64,000 nt of DNA from Polytrichum commune (GCA_950295325.1 OX485808.1:34309180-34373179), one strand, 5' to 3'; numbered from the stretch's first letter, positions 47,201-59,048 are shown. The notes: generated from the sequence alone by a model not told the origin. Translations and numbers: made by a program.

Positions 47201-48674
47201 AAAAATAAATTTTAGTGTCCAACAAAAAGAAAATGATCTGAATGAAAGATTCCAGATTTGAGGGTGTACTTGATGGGCTCGTTTAAACACAACAATGTCA
47301 CAGCCTGTTGCAACGTAAGTGAAGTCACGCAGATTGACCAATGCCTGGATTTTCTTTGGCACTTGCGGTCCTGCAATTTTCAGAACATGCAACACAGTAA
47401 ATCCCAAATTGACTTTCACATAACCAATTTAGTCTCGAAACCACATATTTAGAATTTGAGCGATCTCAGAAATGTGTTTAGGCACAAGAAATCTTACCTA
47501 CAAAAATAAGATTAAGCTTCGCACACTGCACATCCAAAACAACAACCCCAACTGTCCCACATCAGAACCATACCAAGTCTCTCCACTTAAATTTCTAAAC
47601 CTTCATTAAACCTCTGCAGTTCTACACACATGACTTCCCGTGGGTTCACAAGTGCGAGTTCTGAATCAGGCACTACAATTCGAAACTAGAACACCCAATA
47701 AAACCCTCCATAGTTCCTAAAGCGACATTACATTGATGTCTAAACTGCCATATTCCAAACTTTCCATACACGCACTAAAATTCAACCCTATTCAGCATAA
47801 TATCTTGTACCAACCCTTCAGCAACGAAGTATGACGACTGCCGTTTTTCATTCTGGCAGTGAGGAGATGCCAAGTTCATAACTAAACCCTTCTTGAAATC
47901 CTTCGTCAACAACCTACAACTGCCATTTTCTCACTTAAAGTGAGAACTTCCCAAAAGCCTGAATCACTCCTTCCACAAAACCTTCATCACAAATTTATGA
48001 AGTCCGATATTTGTCTTTCTTGCAATGAGAAATTTCCCAACCCCTAAATAGAACCCTTCCACAAAATCTAGAGTAATATATCACATAATTGCAATGTTTC
48101 TCTCTTACATTGAAAACATTCCCAATATCCTAACTATCCTCTTCCACAAATCCTCCAACAGCAAACCACACTGCTTCCACAAAACCTTCATCAAAAAAAT
48201 GTGAAGTTTGAAAATTGTCTTTCTTGCAATGAGGACTTGCCCAAACCCTAAACAGAACCCTTCTAGAAAACCTTAATCAACATGTCATGAGGTTCCATTT
48301 ATGTTTCTTTCTTACATTTTTTTTTCCCGAATATCCTAACTATCATCGTCCACAAATCCTTCAACAGGAAACCACAATGGCCATTTCCCTAAGATTGAAA
48401 TTGTGGCAAAACCCTACTTAAAGTCGTCTACAGAATCCTCGAGCAAAAACTACATTGAGGACTTGACATAACCTTAGGATTGAAATTTTCTGAGAATCCT
48501 TCAGCAACAAAGTAATAATGCCTACACCACATTTTTCGTTCTTACATTAAAGATTTGCCAGGCGTTGCCAACGCTAACAGTGACAAAATTCTCAGAACCC
48601 AGGCGTTGGACGGCGAAGGGAGTGGAGTCGGTGAAGTATCCAAGCGCCCTGTAGGGCTCGAACAAACCCCCCAT
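41297..48674 (-). CDS. UTP21: UTP21/WDR36, SSU-processome WD40 protein
   Basis: Eighteen exons rebuild in frame to 920 residues: 48674-48546, 47525-47498, 47370-47270, 46983-46774, 46637-46394, 46050-45875, 45664-45582, 45352-45280, 44939-44874, 44428-44386, 44293-44154, 43900-43688, 43562-43478, 43269-42975, 42832-42544, 42335-42104, 41840-41635, 41446-41297. All junctions are GT-AG. The start MGGLFEPYRALGY matches the family N-terminus, and length is close to plant homologues (about 930). Two WD40 propellers occupy roughly residues 40-640 (GSPVRCC-like, GHTDRITD and SMDSTIRVWD motifs), followed by an acidic linker and the C-terminal Utp21 domain (LLPKTQW, APFFLPTVPSLSGD, LQEKARKLW). UTP21 works in the UTP-B subcomplex during early nucleolar 18S pre-rRNA processing. 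No disruption was seen. It is the best-conserved gene here. Confidence 0.96.
47498..47525 (-). other. UTP21: 28-nt microexon of UTP21 (exon 2)
   Basis: Encodes CAKLNLIFV plus one base of the next codon, between an acceptor ending TGCAG and a donor GTAAGA. The neighbours are exon 1 ending IFN and exon 3 starting PQVPKKIQ, and the join exactly fills the conserved family text. Flanking introns are about 1.0 kb and 127 bp. It is easily missed by gene finders. Confidence 0.9.
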
Positions 48675-48947
48675 GCTCCCAATCCCGATGCAAATGCTGA
48701 TTCGAACTTCAACCTTCTTGTCAATCCTTCATCAAACCCCACCCCAACTCTACAGCCTTCCCGGAGGAGGAGCAGGGTTTAGGGTTTAAGAAACCCGGCG
48801 TTTCCTCGGGTCATGGACCCGGGTCCCCGGGTTACTTGACGTCCTCTATACCGTTTAGAGCAAATCACTGCACCCCTTTCAAACCAATGTAAAGCAGACG
48901 CGCCTAAATCCAACATAGCAATAATCTGGACACTCTGTTTTAAATGG
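48675..48947. promoter_or_regulatory. Presumed UTP21 5' leader and promoter side
   Basis: Only about 270 bp separate the UTP21 start codon from the pogo-like element. The first ~100 bp are GC-richer and read like a 5' leader. I see no clear TATA box. Call made from position only. Confidence 0.35.
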
Positions 48948-49204
48948 TACAGTCAAGACTCTATAAATGTTACAGGTCGGGAGTAGCAAAAAAATAACAT
49001 ATATAGAATTATAACAAGTAACACTTATAGATTTCATACCGATGATTAATAACATATATAGAAATACACTTGAAAATTGCGAAAATGAAGAACATAACGT
49101 TTCATAAAAATAAAAAATGAAAGTACAAATGATAACACATAATTCAACTAAACTAATTGAAAGAAATAATCTATATAGTAGTAACTTGACGAGATTCTTT
49201 CCAA

Positions 49205-49729
49205 CTAAACTAACCGAAAGAAAGAGTCTATAGTAGTATGACGAGAAGTTTCCAAATGATGAGATGAAACTTCCTTCTGGAGTCCTTGAATGCTCCTAAT
49301 GTGTGATAGGCCATCATTTGGTCTTTGTTCAAAGTATTTCTTCAAAGTCTTTAGAGAACGCACAACAACACTAAATCTTACAACTTCTTCTACCACATCA
49401 ACCATGACCTCATCAACATCAATTTCTTGATGTTTTGAGGAATACATATCCAAAAACTCCTCATCGGTAGGTTCATAGGGGTTGTTTAAATCAAACTCCA
49501 TCTCATAATTGAGGTATTCATGAGCATTCATCACGTCACCCACCTCACTATCAAATGACAACAATGTCAGTTGATGAAGTAGAGTAGCAACTTCATCAAC
49601 CTCTACCAAGCGCCTAGCTTCCTTTATCTCCCTCTCAACAGAGATTGAAAGAACACCCATGTGCCTCCAACAATTTTGAATTGTTCGCAAAGAATATGGG
49701 ATAAATGTGATTACATGTATAAAATGCAT
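49205..49729 (-). pseudogene. pogo/CENP-B-type transposase, C-terminal part
   Basis: The frame contains TIQNCWRHMGVLS, an acidic middle section (DNA-poor, DE-rich) and ends LKTLKKYFEQRP...HTTIDSFF, the typical tail of Tigger/pogo-like transposases after the DDE domain. The catalytic aspartates and the N-terminal DNA-binding domain are absent. 174 codons without a stop. Confidence 0.7.
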
Positions 49730-49890
49730 GCTCTCATATATTATTACCTTGGTTTTCTCAAAATTAACACTTAAAGAAGGGAGTAGAGCATGTTATAACA
49801 CTTAACACACAACACTCGCTAGTCTATCCAATTGTGTTTTTGTAAGGGATTAAAAATTTCTTAACATATGGGAAATTATAACGCTTATAA

Positions 49891-50651
49891 GGGGCCATTC
49901 ACGGTTGGGGTACTACTTTTGGCCGTCTAACGGAAAACGGACTTTTTTGGATAACTTCACATGCTTGGTATCCTTAGATTTGTATTGTGAAGCATATTTT
50001 GGATCATACCTACATTTCATACTCCATATCGAGTACACTAACAAAGTTAATTTAGAAAGAATAGTGTCATCTAAGATATCCTTTTGATTCCTTAAAGGAC
50101 ATTCAGGAGTGTTGTCTTAATTGTTCACCTTAGGATCAAGGAATGAAAAGGACAACAAGAATCAATTGAAACAATCCCAAATTTTTTCCTCACACTCATC
50201 GTTCAAGTGTGTACCAATAGAACCAAATATGTATTGAATAGCAATTGCCCAACTTTACATGTGGCACCAAACATGTCCAAATATACATATACTCACGGCC
50301 ACACGTAAAAGGAACGTCTAGTATTAGAATTGGACAAAAAAATTTATATGAATGGACACATGACACTTTTACCAAGGTACCAAGATGCATAACAGGAAAT
50401 AATTGACCACCAATGAACACCTAAATAGCAAAAAAATGCCAGTGCTGTGGCCTAGGGTTTAGGGTTTAGGGTTTAGGGTGATTATTAAATAATAATAATA
50501 AATCTCTCTTGATAAAGCTTATGAACTATCTACTTATTTATGTAAATTTTATTGATCAAATAATAGTAAATCATGATAAAAACCAAGATTAATGCGACAA
50601 AGTCCTTAAGTCCTTTGTCCCGAAAGTAGTACCCTGATCGTGAATGGCCCC
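49891..50651. mobile_element. 761-bp Harbinger-like MITE inside the pogo element
   Basis: Ends GGGGCCATTCACGGTTGGGG and, inverted, GGGGCCATTCACGATCAGGG are followed on both sides by GTACTACTTT. ATAA flanks each end, so the duplication may be TAA or ATAA. No transposase. It contains a short telomere-like tract at 50453-50478. Confidence 0.75.
50453..50478 (+). repeat. Interstitial telomere-type repeat (TTTAGGG)n
   Basis: About three and a half units of the plant telomere repeat, inside the MITE at 49891-50651. Too short and too internal to be a chromosome end. Confidence 0.9.
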
Positions 50652-50683
50652 ATAAGGGTAACACTTATAGAGTCTTAAGTGTA

Positions 50684-52240
50684 TGTGGTTGGATGTGGAT
50701 CTAAGAATGGACATCACAAAAACATATGTTTAAAAGAGTTTGGACTATGTACTCAAAATATGATAATCATTGTATGTTCAATAATCAACATGATTTGGGG
50801 GAGGGGGGGTCAATAGTCAACATTTTTTTTTTCCGAATATCCTAACTATCATCGTTCTAATGTGGAGTTGGAGGGCATATTATGTGACATGCATACATCA
50901 CCAAAAAATGGTGGACTTCTCACATTCCCAACTTTTGTTCAAGGTTTTAAATTACAATTATTCTTTTCGACAGATGACATTGATGTGGATAAGTGCTCAT
51001 ATGCATGGTTGAAAACTTACATATATGGATGAAAGGTGTATATATACATATATATATCCTTTGTTTCGGTGAACTCATCCATCCTTGGATGAATTTATGA
51101 AGCCTACTACTCTAGGTGACATTCATGGCTCATAAATAGATATACTTTGATCCTTTCTAATTGTTAAAGCCCTTGGCCTGCGGCATGACGCGAATTGGGC
51201 CGTCACATGCCCTTATTATTCACATAATGTATTGGGACTCAAACCTTACCTTATACATGAAAGTATACACAATTTTGGGTTGCACCTCTTGTGCACCTCA
51301 TCCCCGCATGAAAGAGAATGTGAGCTATGATCCAAACTTTGTGCTTGGGGGGGGGGGGGGTTTAACAATCTCTTATGAGATATGTCAAGTATAGGGAGGG
51401 TGAACCAATCAATACACCAGTTCCTTGTTGAATGACTGCAACCTTGCCTCCAAGGAACCAATTTATGGGTTGTTTCACCCCAAACTATCAAGTACAACCC
51501 AAAAGAATCGAGACATATTAATTTGCACAAGGAACGAGCGTCATCTAAGACTAGAATTTCATGAATTCATCGAAGCTAGACATAAAATTGTTTATTTGGA
51601 ATGAAATTGCATTCAAACTAATGATATCCATCCAAGCAAATAGATTCTCATCCACCATATATAAGATTCAACCTTTTACTAAGCCAAAAGGAGGTAATTG
51701 TGACTTTGAAAAGCTTGTCAGTTTTTGCGGAAAGAAATCATGCCAAAAAAACCGTCCCTCTAACTAAGGTGCTTAGAGGGACCTCATACCATATGTTTTA
51801 TACACTGAACGCCCCAAAATAGGTTAAAAGTGTTAAATTAAACACCCTCAATACCTTGCTTAAGGTAGACATAGTACCTACTTTGAAAAACTACTTATCT
51901 TGATTAGACACCTATATATTGAGTGGTATGTAATTAGGTGTGCCTCCAAAAATAGATACCAAAAAGAGATACACATTAAAAGAAAGAAGATTGGGCTACA
52001 TGCTCAAAAAATGATAATAATCACACTAGGCTTAATAATCTACACAATTGGGGCTGGAACCTAGACACATGACCACTTAATGAGCACAAGAACCTTCACT
52101 TTGATAATGTCATATAAGATATTGATACGAGCTTCCAAAAACTATGAGGAAAGCAACTACGGCCTCCTCTTTTTGGATTTGCTAACCATCTCGTACTAAT
52201 CGCATACCTAATATTTCATATCCTAGCATAATGTGAAGTT
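50684..52240. repeat. Intergenic with family-D repeats and a G run
   Basis: 50684-50800 and about 51915-52240 are copies of dispersed family D (GGTATGTGGTTGGATGTGG, TTGGACTATGTACTCAAAAT, CTTCACTTTGATAATG, AAACTATGAGG). A G run lies at 51349-51360. No gene recognised. Confidence 0.5.
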
Positions 52241-52340
52241 GGGCCCTAGCCGGAAAAGTGACCATTTAAAGATCCATCTACCTTGAAACCACTAACAAAA
52301 TCACGGCAAGTTCTTCCCAACATCCGCCGGCTACTACGAA

Positions 52341-53003
52341 TTAAGTAGTTGAGCGCACCGTGGCTTTTCCCGGGCGGCCGCACGAGAAGTCGAAGTGGGC
52401 TTCGATCCGCACCGTGTGCTTTGGAGTTGAGTGATCTCCGGTGACGAACGACGTCAACGTGTAGCCACGCGCGAGGTCGAATGAGCCCGTGCCGCCCACA
52501 ATCACCAACTTCCTCACGGGATCGAGCCGGTTCACGGCACTTTGCACTAAGAATGTGCCATTGAGGTTGCGCTCTGGCCACTGCACGTGGTAGTCTTGCA
52601 ACACGAAGATCATGGTGGACGGGGTCGTGCTAGTTCCCGTCCCGTACCAACTTCCCACGGGCTTCGACGACGGGTCGAGAGTCTCGGTGAGAGGCATGTT
52701 GTCCACGACCACCAACGAGCCAAGCGGCGAGTTTGTGATGGCGTGGACGTTGGCGTCTGGTGTGGTTCCCCGGACTTCGTGTTGGTAGAATACGATTGAC
52801 GTTGGCTTCGACCCATAATATTTCATTCCATCCTCCTCCTCATGTGCTATGATCCTTTTGTCACCGCCTTCCGCAACCGTCGACGACGTGATGATCATAA
52901 GCAACAATATTAACAATGTTGGCTTGAAGAAGACGAAGAAGGAGAAGAAAAGCGCACAAGAAGATTGCTTAATGTGATCCGATGCCCCTTCCAAAACTGC
53001 CAT
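52341..53003 (-). CDS. Dirigent protein
   Basis: Intronless, 220 residues. Residues ~14-45 are strongly hydrophobic (FFSFFVFF, LLILLLMII) and act as signal peptide or anchor. The dirigent barrel follows: SIVFYQHEVRGTTPDANVHA, LGSLVVVDNMPLTE, VGSWYGTGTS, VQWPERNLNGTFLVQSAVN, KLVIVGGTGSFDLARGYTL and a C-terminal HFDFSC. Dirigent proteins act in the cell wall or apoplast, steering stereoselective coupling of phenoxy radicals to lignans and related phenolics. GC content is clearly above the flanking DNA. A truncated relative lies at 59049-59472. Start chosen at the first ATG before the hydrophobic stretch; a TATATAA at about 53172 is a candidate TATA box. Confidence 0.93.
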   Translation of the reverse strand: MAVLEGASDHIKQSSCALFFSFFVFFKPTLLILLLMIITSSTVAEGGDKRIIAHEEEDGMKYYGSKPTSIVFYQHEVRGTTPDANVHAITNSPLGSLVVVDNMPLTETLDPSSKPVGSWYGTGTSTTPSTMIFVLQDYHVQWPERNLNGTFLVQSAVNRLDPVRKLVIVGGTGSFDLARGYTLTSFVTGDHSTPKHTVRIEAHFDFSCGRPGKATVRSTT

Positions 53004-53167
53004 GATGTAGGGTTTTGTGCGTAACTCGTTGAGAGAATAAGCCTTTAGCTAGCGTTCACTGGTTTTGCGAGGCAAACTAATTCCTTACCCCCTGCGCACA
53101 TAGCAACCAACAAAACACACTAGTTTCAATTTAGGCTTTCTGTAAGACTAGTAGATATTAAGAAGAA

Positions 53168-53180
53168 GTTTGTTATATAG
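53168..53180 (-). promoter_or_regulatory. Candidate TATA box of dirigent gene
   Basis: On the minus strand TACTATATAACA lies about 170 bp upstream of the dirigent start codon. Call rests on motif and position only. Confidence 0.35.
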
Positions 53181-54430
53181 TACTTGGAAATGATGATGAT
53201 GCTATGATTTAGAAAAAAGAATATAAAGATCTTCGCAGGGACCCGTCCTCTTTGACCTCTCTGATTTGTTTGGATTGCAACAGCCTTCTAATCTCACGAC
53301 CTTCCTAATCATCACGTACTTCTACCTGCTCTTCGTTGTTTACTTTAAAAGACAACCAAGTTAAGATTTCCCGAAGAGATACTTAAAACGTGATGTTTAG
53401 CCTTTGCGAACCCTAGAGTTCACTCCGCTCCATAGAATTTTCATTGTTACAGTTGGCAAGTGGCCTACCCCAACGAAACTATAAAGTGCAAACTTGAGAG
53501 ACGAATAAAAGCACAACAGACGCATGACCACCATAATTGCTTGTGTGGAACCAGCCTCAAACAGGCTTTGCTCATTTCTTTGAAATCAAGCCAAAAGAAA
53601 GCACTGAGTTTCCCACACTAGTGTCAACGAGTCTCCTTCGCACACCGATTGCAGAAAATAAACAAATGATCATGGTAACCATACAAAATACAAGCTGATG
53701 ATGCAAAATTGCTACCTTCATCTATGCATTCCATGCAAGCAAGAAGTTATTACTCTCTGCATTCGGAATTGAGAGAATTTGCACAGAAATGGTGATGAGG
53801 GCAAGAGGAGACGGAGGTGAACCATGGCAGCAATTTTTTGATGTGTCATTAAATAAGTCTGCAGCAAATTCCTTCTTGTGTGCTTGCAGCGCAATGTGGC
53901 TTGAATCAGAAAACTTCCACACGATTAATAATGATAGTACCAGGGCCCGGGAATTAATCCTTGGTGGCATGTTATCCTCCCATTATCCTCCAGAATCAAG
54001 TATCCGGAGATCCTTTTTGTAACTTGTAGGTGCTATGTCAGTATACTTGCCGGGGGCGGATGTTTCAAGTGAGGAAGATGACAATTTTAAGATCCCGAGA
54101 TCATGATACCTATGCAGGGAATAAGCTCACCGGGCACCTGATGTTGATTCTCATTCACCACTTTCGAAGTTGGATCTTCATGTTAAGCAGATGCTTTGAC
54201 AAAGTATTCTCAATTTTGTCACAGCTTGTTGTCATCTTCCAAGCTGGGAAGATTGTCATCTCCTTGGGTCCAAATTTTAGCTCTTGAGCAATAGCATCAC
54301 TCCATTTGGAGTTTTCTTTGGTCTTGGATCCTAGTGTAAACCCACCCTTGGTGTTAATTGGTTTCTTCCCCACAATCTCTGTGCTTATTTCCAAAAGGTT
54401 GTTATAAAATGAGATAAGGCCCAAGGTCTA
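53181..54430. other. Intergenic, unassigned open frames
   Basis: Open frames at 53722-53970 (-), 53789-54022 (+) and 54155-54424 (-) are 77-89 codons long and have no domain I recognise. They overlap each other and may be non-coding. No repeat shared within the window was noticed. Confidence 0.35.
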
Positions 54431-54439
54431 AGGCCCAAG

Positions 54440-54670
54440 CGTTAAAGTAGATGAGTCTTAAGTGACTCGTTTTCTTCATTGCACCATTGTATTTGATTGG
54501 TATGTGGTTTGGTGAGGATCAAAGAGCAAACATAAAATTGACACATGTTTAAAAGATATTGGACTACGTCTTCAAATATTAATAACTACTCGACACTCAA
54601 TAGTGAACACAATTGGGAGGACCTATGTATCTAGTTAAGAAATCAACAAACATGCACTTCCTATAACCAT
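54440..54670 (+). repeat. Family-D dispersed repeat
   Basis: GGTATGTGGTTTGGTGAGGA, ATTGGACTACGTCTTCAAAT and CACAATTGGGAGGACCTATG match the copy near 63360-63520 especially well. Non-coding. Confidence 0.6.
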
Positions 54671-54928
54671 AGATAAATCAGGAGAGGTCCAATTTATAAT
54701 CCGGTTTTTGCATATATTTAATTATCAATTTGCTAATGCGACACACGTTTTGTTGCGTAAATCTAATTGGTAGAAGTTGGAGAACATGAAAAATGAACCG
54801 ACTGTTAAGGTGGAATTTAGCACTATGTTTTAAGAACATGACCTTGGTAAGCCAAACTAGTTGGCCATAGATTGTAAGAATGGCCAAAAATGACATTGTA
54901 GTGATTGATGTCAAACCTATCACTAGTG

Positions 54929-55295
54929 CAACTACACTAAATATGATATTCAGTGTCACCAATTCTAATTGTCTTTCTCAATGTTAATTGTAAATTGTGG
55001 TACAATGTCACCAACACTAAATGTTAACCCAACATTATTTGTCATTCCTTGGAAATTTTTTGGATGATTATAGGTTTACAGTGTTGCAATTATTGTTACT
55101 TACCAAGTGGTATTTCATCCAAATATCAATCATATATGACAATGGTTCATCACAAGTTGGTGACAAGAGAAGGTATGGTTTTGGCCAATGGATGAACTCA
55201 TCCATCATCCATGACAATATTTGTAAACTTATTCATAAGAAGTGTCATTTGAAAAGTTGCCATATTGACATTAAAGATCATATTTAATGTAGTTG
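54929..55295. mobile_element. MITE with CACTAAATATGATATTTAGTG ends, copy 2
   Basis: Colinear with 23691-24074, without the long G run. Ends CAACTACACTAAATATGAT and, inverted, CAACTACATTAAATATGAT. Non-coding. The flanks CACTAGTG and TTAGAGCT do not match, so the duplication is lost or the true ends lie slightly inside. Confidence 0.65.
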
Positions 55296-56700
55296 TTAGA
55301 GCTAGCATTAGTTGGTTTTTTAAAATTTTACTACTGAACACTATGTTTAGTAATGGTAAATGTGTGGCTTTAGTAATTTAACCGGCCAAGAAATTACTTG
55401 TAGGTCCTAAGTTATTAGAATGACATTGTAAACCTTTTACTAATCGATTGTTTTTATGACCTTATGTGACAACTAGTCATGAATTGGACAGGGAGAAAAA
55501 ATGCTTCAGAACAACTAGTTATAGTAAATTTGTCAGGGTGCCTACCAAGTTTAATTGTTTAGAAGGTAGTTGTTTTGAAGTACATAAGGGTGTTCCTAGA
55601 GCCTTGTGGCTCTCATAGTTCATATGTGAGAAGATAGCCCAAAGAGTGTGTGTGTGTGTGTGAATTTTATGAATTTTAGATATGGATGTGAAGTGTCATG
55701 AAACAATGTGGCATTATGGATAGACAACAATCCTTGAAAAGCAAGTAGTACAATGTTGAGAAAGGGGTTTGAAGAGTAGACTCATTGTTGGTATTATTGT
55801 TGCTCTTCTTGTAAGCTAACATGTTCCTTAGGATTGACAAGGCTAAGGGGTTGAATGTGTAAATGGAAGTGCCCCTAAGATAATTTGTGACGTATTACCT
55901 AAAAATGCATCAGAAAGTAAGTAGGGTGTGTGCACGAACGTGATGCACATGGTAGGATGTCTCATGCAAGTGGTTGGAATCACCTGAAAGCATTACCGTA
56001 GGTTGGTAGGAGGTTAGAAAGACCAAATCCGGACTTGGTTTGCGAAAGCCACCTCTGGAAGTTGGCATATCTAACAAGAAACAATAATTAGTCATCAATA
56101 TGAAAGTTGTCAAAATGATGTGAAAACTCTACCATAGGTTGGTGGAAAGTTAGAGACATTAGATTCAAGCTTGGTATATGGAAACAACCTCTGAAAACTA
56201 GCCAATCGAGCAAAAAATGTGAATTGGTAGGTAGGATTTAGAGCATGTTATGGCCCTAACTGGAAAGGTTAGAGTAGATTACACTGAAGGGTTGTTCTAG
56301 CATTGAAACACTAGCCTGGGAGGTGTTTTGACAAAGCTTGGACGTGACTAGCGGCGAACTAGTTAATGGAGCAAGAAAGGAGTGTGAAAACCCATTAAGA
56401 CCAACTAACACCCACATACCTTGGGCGCATAAGGGCCATGGTGCTGATTGAATGTAAAGAATCCATGATTAGGGCTTTCATAAGTTCATCCAACATTGGA
56501 AGATTTTTTTTCTCAGCAGATGATGTTCATTTGAAATGAGGCTTCATCCAAATAAACAACCATATAGGCACATCTGCCTTAACATAGTCTATGTGTTGAT
56601 TACCTCATTGCGTATTTAGTTTTTTGAAGTATATTTGTAAGCAATGGGACTCAAATTATTTGGATCACATCTTGTTTTCTTATGGGATTTTTAGTCAAAG
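55296..56700. other. Intergenic with a (GT)n tract
   Basis: A (GT)8-9 microsatellite lies near 55647-55663. Around 56000-56220 two similar ~120-bp segments occur (GGTTGGTAGGAGGTTAGA-like and GGTTGGTGGAAAGTTAGA-like, each followed by CTTGGT...GAAA). No gene recognised. Confidence 0.45.
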
Positions 56701-56714
56701 TATTCCGGAACCTA

Positions 56715-56999
56715 TATTGGAGTGGTGTAGTATGGTTGGATGTGAAACTTTATAAGATAGAACACCAAAAAGACATGCATTTATAAAGGATTGGAGTAGT
56801 ATGTACTCAAAATTTGTTAACCAATCTAAATGCAATAAATAATGTAATTGGAGGGACCTACGTAATCATTTCTTACTCATAGAATCTTCACTTTGACAAT
56901 GAATAGCATATTCATATGAGCTCTCAAAACTCTAAGGAAAATGGTTACAAGCATGATGGTTTGGATTTGCTAATCATCTCACATTTATTGCGTGAGTTT
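56715..56999 (+). repeat. Family-D dispersed repeat
   Basis: Matches family D (GGTTGGATGTG, AAAGGATTGGAGTAGTATGT, CTTCACTTTGACAATG, TTTGGATTTGCTAATCATCT). It is cut at its 3' end by the hAT-like element at 57000. Confidence 0.6.
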
Positions 57000-57537
57000 C
57001 ACGGGTAGATCACTCTAAGGCATTTTTGTGCACCACGTGCGGCTGGGGGTTTTTTGTTTTGGGGCTATTTACCTTCAAGGGTTGAATTAAAGCCTCCCTA
57101 TAATTACTTAAATTTCAAAAATGGCCCATTTGTTTGCACCCTTTCATTACTTATATTGTCCAAGTCACTACAATTTTTTGTACTCTATATTCCTTTTAAG
57201 TAATAAAAGCTAATCTACTTCCTAACGCAATTGACGAGTGTTGAGGGAATGCATGGAAACAAAGAAGGGTGCAAACATCCCCGTGAGTCCTAAACCCATT
57301 TACATACCATACTAAACATACCTTCTAGGATCCTTATCTTCAGCCCCTATATTAATTTTACAAAAAAATAATGGCATACGTTTTATGTCCATCTAACTTA
57401 CTTATAATGGGATTGTCTACATTTAATGGCCCCTTCATTATTTGGAATTCCTTTATAAATTTTATTTCAAATGATTTTAATCCTCTCTATATTATGCTGC
57501 ACGTCGTTTTTAAAATGCACTAAGTGATCTACCCGTG
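57000..57537. mobile_element. hAT-like non-autonomous element, copy 2 (538 bp)
   Basis: Perfect terminal CACGGGTAGATCACT and inverted CACGGGTAGATCACT. Flanks GTGAGTTT (56992-56999) and GCGAGTTT (57538-57545) form an 8-bp duplication with one mismatch. Close to the copy at 1-496, so this family moved fairly recently. No coding sequence. Confidence 0.85.
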
Positions 57538-57545
57538 GCGAGTTT

Positions 57546-58700
57546 CAAATCCTATGAGAAGTGGATGTAGAGACGAAAGTCTTTGTTTAAGGATCACTAC
57601 CTTCTTTCATTGACACCCTAAAGTGGGAGATGGTTTACTACTTGCTTGGGTGAACTACAAAAAATTAACCATGTTCAACCATGCTAAAAAAATCAAAAAA
57701 AAAATCTAGGTTGTTTTGCATTATTACATTTCAAAATATAGATTAGAAGAAGATTTGATGAAGCTGAAATCTGGCCCTTATAGATATGGTAGTTGGAGAC
57801 TTCATATATGTTTCATAATGATATGTTATGATTCCCATAATTCTAGTTGCTCGTGCAAAGAATACAAATTAGAAGAAAATTCAATGAATATGATGTTTGG
57901 TAATTTTGACATGACCTAGGGAATGGAGTATAAGTAAAACACATGTGGTAGTTGGAGAGATCACATACCTCATGTCTGATAATGATAACTAATGGTTCTC
58001 ATAATTTTTGTAATTTGGTAATTTTGGGGATATATGACAGTTATAAATATATATTATTATATTTGTTAGTGCATAGTGCACATTGTTCTAATGAAGTGCA
58101 CAAGTTTGTGAGTAAAAAAATTCTCTTTGTATACTATTGCCATGCCTATTTTATTGTGGATTATTTGAGACTCTTCAATTATGTCATTTCATTACAACAA
58201 GTATACAAGGACCCTTCAATAAGTTTGACCATAGTTCATGTCATTTGGTATATTGAAATGTTGAAATAGTCTATAAAATCCTATATGTTATAAACCCATA
58301 AATAAATCAATTATAATAATTTGTGATTTATTGATCTTATATGTTACATGTACTATCCATCATCCTTTGGATACTCTTTTCAAATATTATTATATAATGA
58401 GATTTCAATCACAAAGGTATCAACTCTTGCAAAAAAAATTATAAGTGTACAAATCTCAATATCCAAATTCCAACATAATTGTCTCAATTCCAACTTCTCC
58501 CAAACTCAATCAAACCACAACTTCTAGATACATATACCAAAATTGTTTGGATTTTATTTTTCACTACCTAAAATGTATATCATCAATGGTTGAGCAGAGC
58601 ATCGAGGAGCCTTCAATTCTAATTACCCAAACCAATCAAAGGGTATGGAATATTAATGTAGACATGCCTAAATTCAACATAGCAATAATGAACACATGTA
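57546..58700. other. Intergenic, nothing recognised
   Basis: Very AT-rich. 57725-57785 and 57850-57960 share a diverged repeat (TTAGAAGAA-A, GGTAGTTGGAGA-ATCA). The short open frames at 57952 and 58445 show no domain. Confidence 0.4.
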
Positions 58701-58702
58701 GT

Positions 58703-58990
58703 TGAGTGGTATGTGGTTAGGTGTGGGACTAAGAGTGGACACCAAAAAGACCATTTGCTTGAAAGAGATTGGACTACATGCTTGAAATATGCTAACCATT
58801 CTAGGCTCAATAACATCATAGGGGGACCCATATGATCACATGCTTAATTAGCACGAAAATCTTCACTTTGATATTGAATATGATATTCATGCGAACTCCA
58901 AAAACTATGAGGTGAATGGCTACATGCACAATTGAGATTTGCCAATCGTCTCGCACTAATTGTATGTCTCATATCCTATAAGAAGTGCGT
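58703..58990 (+). repeat. Family-D dispersed repeat, well-preserved copy
   Basis: GTTGAGTGGTATGTGGTTAG, GATTGGACTACATGCTTGA, CTTCACTTTGATATTGAATA and AAAACTATGAGG mark the family. It stops about 60 bp before the dirigent pseudogene. The copy near 51915-52240 has the same position relative to the dirigent gene. Confidence 0.65.
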
Positions 58991-59048
58991 GCAATGATAA
59001 AAGTATCTAAATAACACACATGTACCTTAGGTGTGGCATGGTCAATAT

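Larger units (their letters stand above)
48950..50681 (-). mobile_element. pogo-like (Tc1/mariner) element with nested insertion
   Basis: Ends CAGTCAAGACTCTATAA and, inverted, CACTTAAGACTCTATAA are flanked by TA (48948-48949 and 50682-50683). It carries the C-terminal part of a pogo-type transposase at 49205-49729. A separate 761-bp element is inserted at 49891-50651, so its own length is about 970 bp. The DNA-binding and most of the catalytic domain are missing; it cannot move itself. It lies directly upstream of UTP21. Confidence 0.8.

Noticed and set aside
48542-48782. Open frames of 66 and 75 codons over the UTP21 start
   Set aside because: They are in the wrong frame or strand. The true first exon is the shorter 43-codon frame starting at 48674.
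50453-50478. Telomere-type repeat as a chromosome end
   Set aside because: Only about 3.5 units, flanked on both sides by transposon sequence and followed by 13 kb of ordinary DNA.
52341-53003. Horizontal transfer of the dirigent gene because of its higher GC
   Set aside because: Dirigent proteins are a normal land-plant family, and intronless coding sequence is commonly GC-richer than its surroundings. A local pseudogene also argues for residence.
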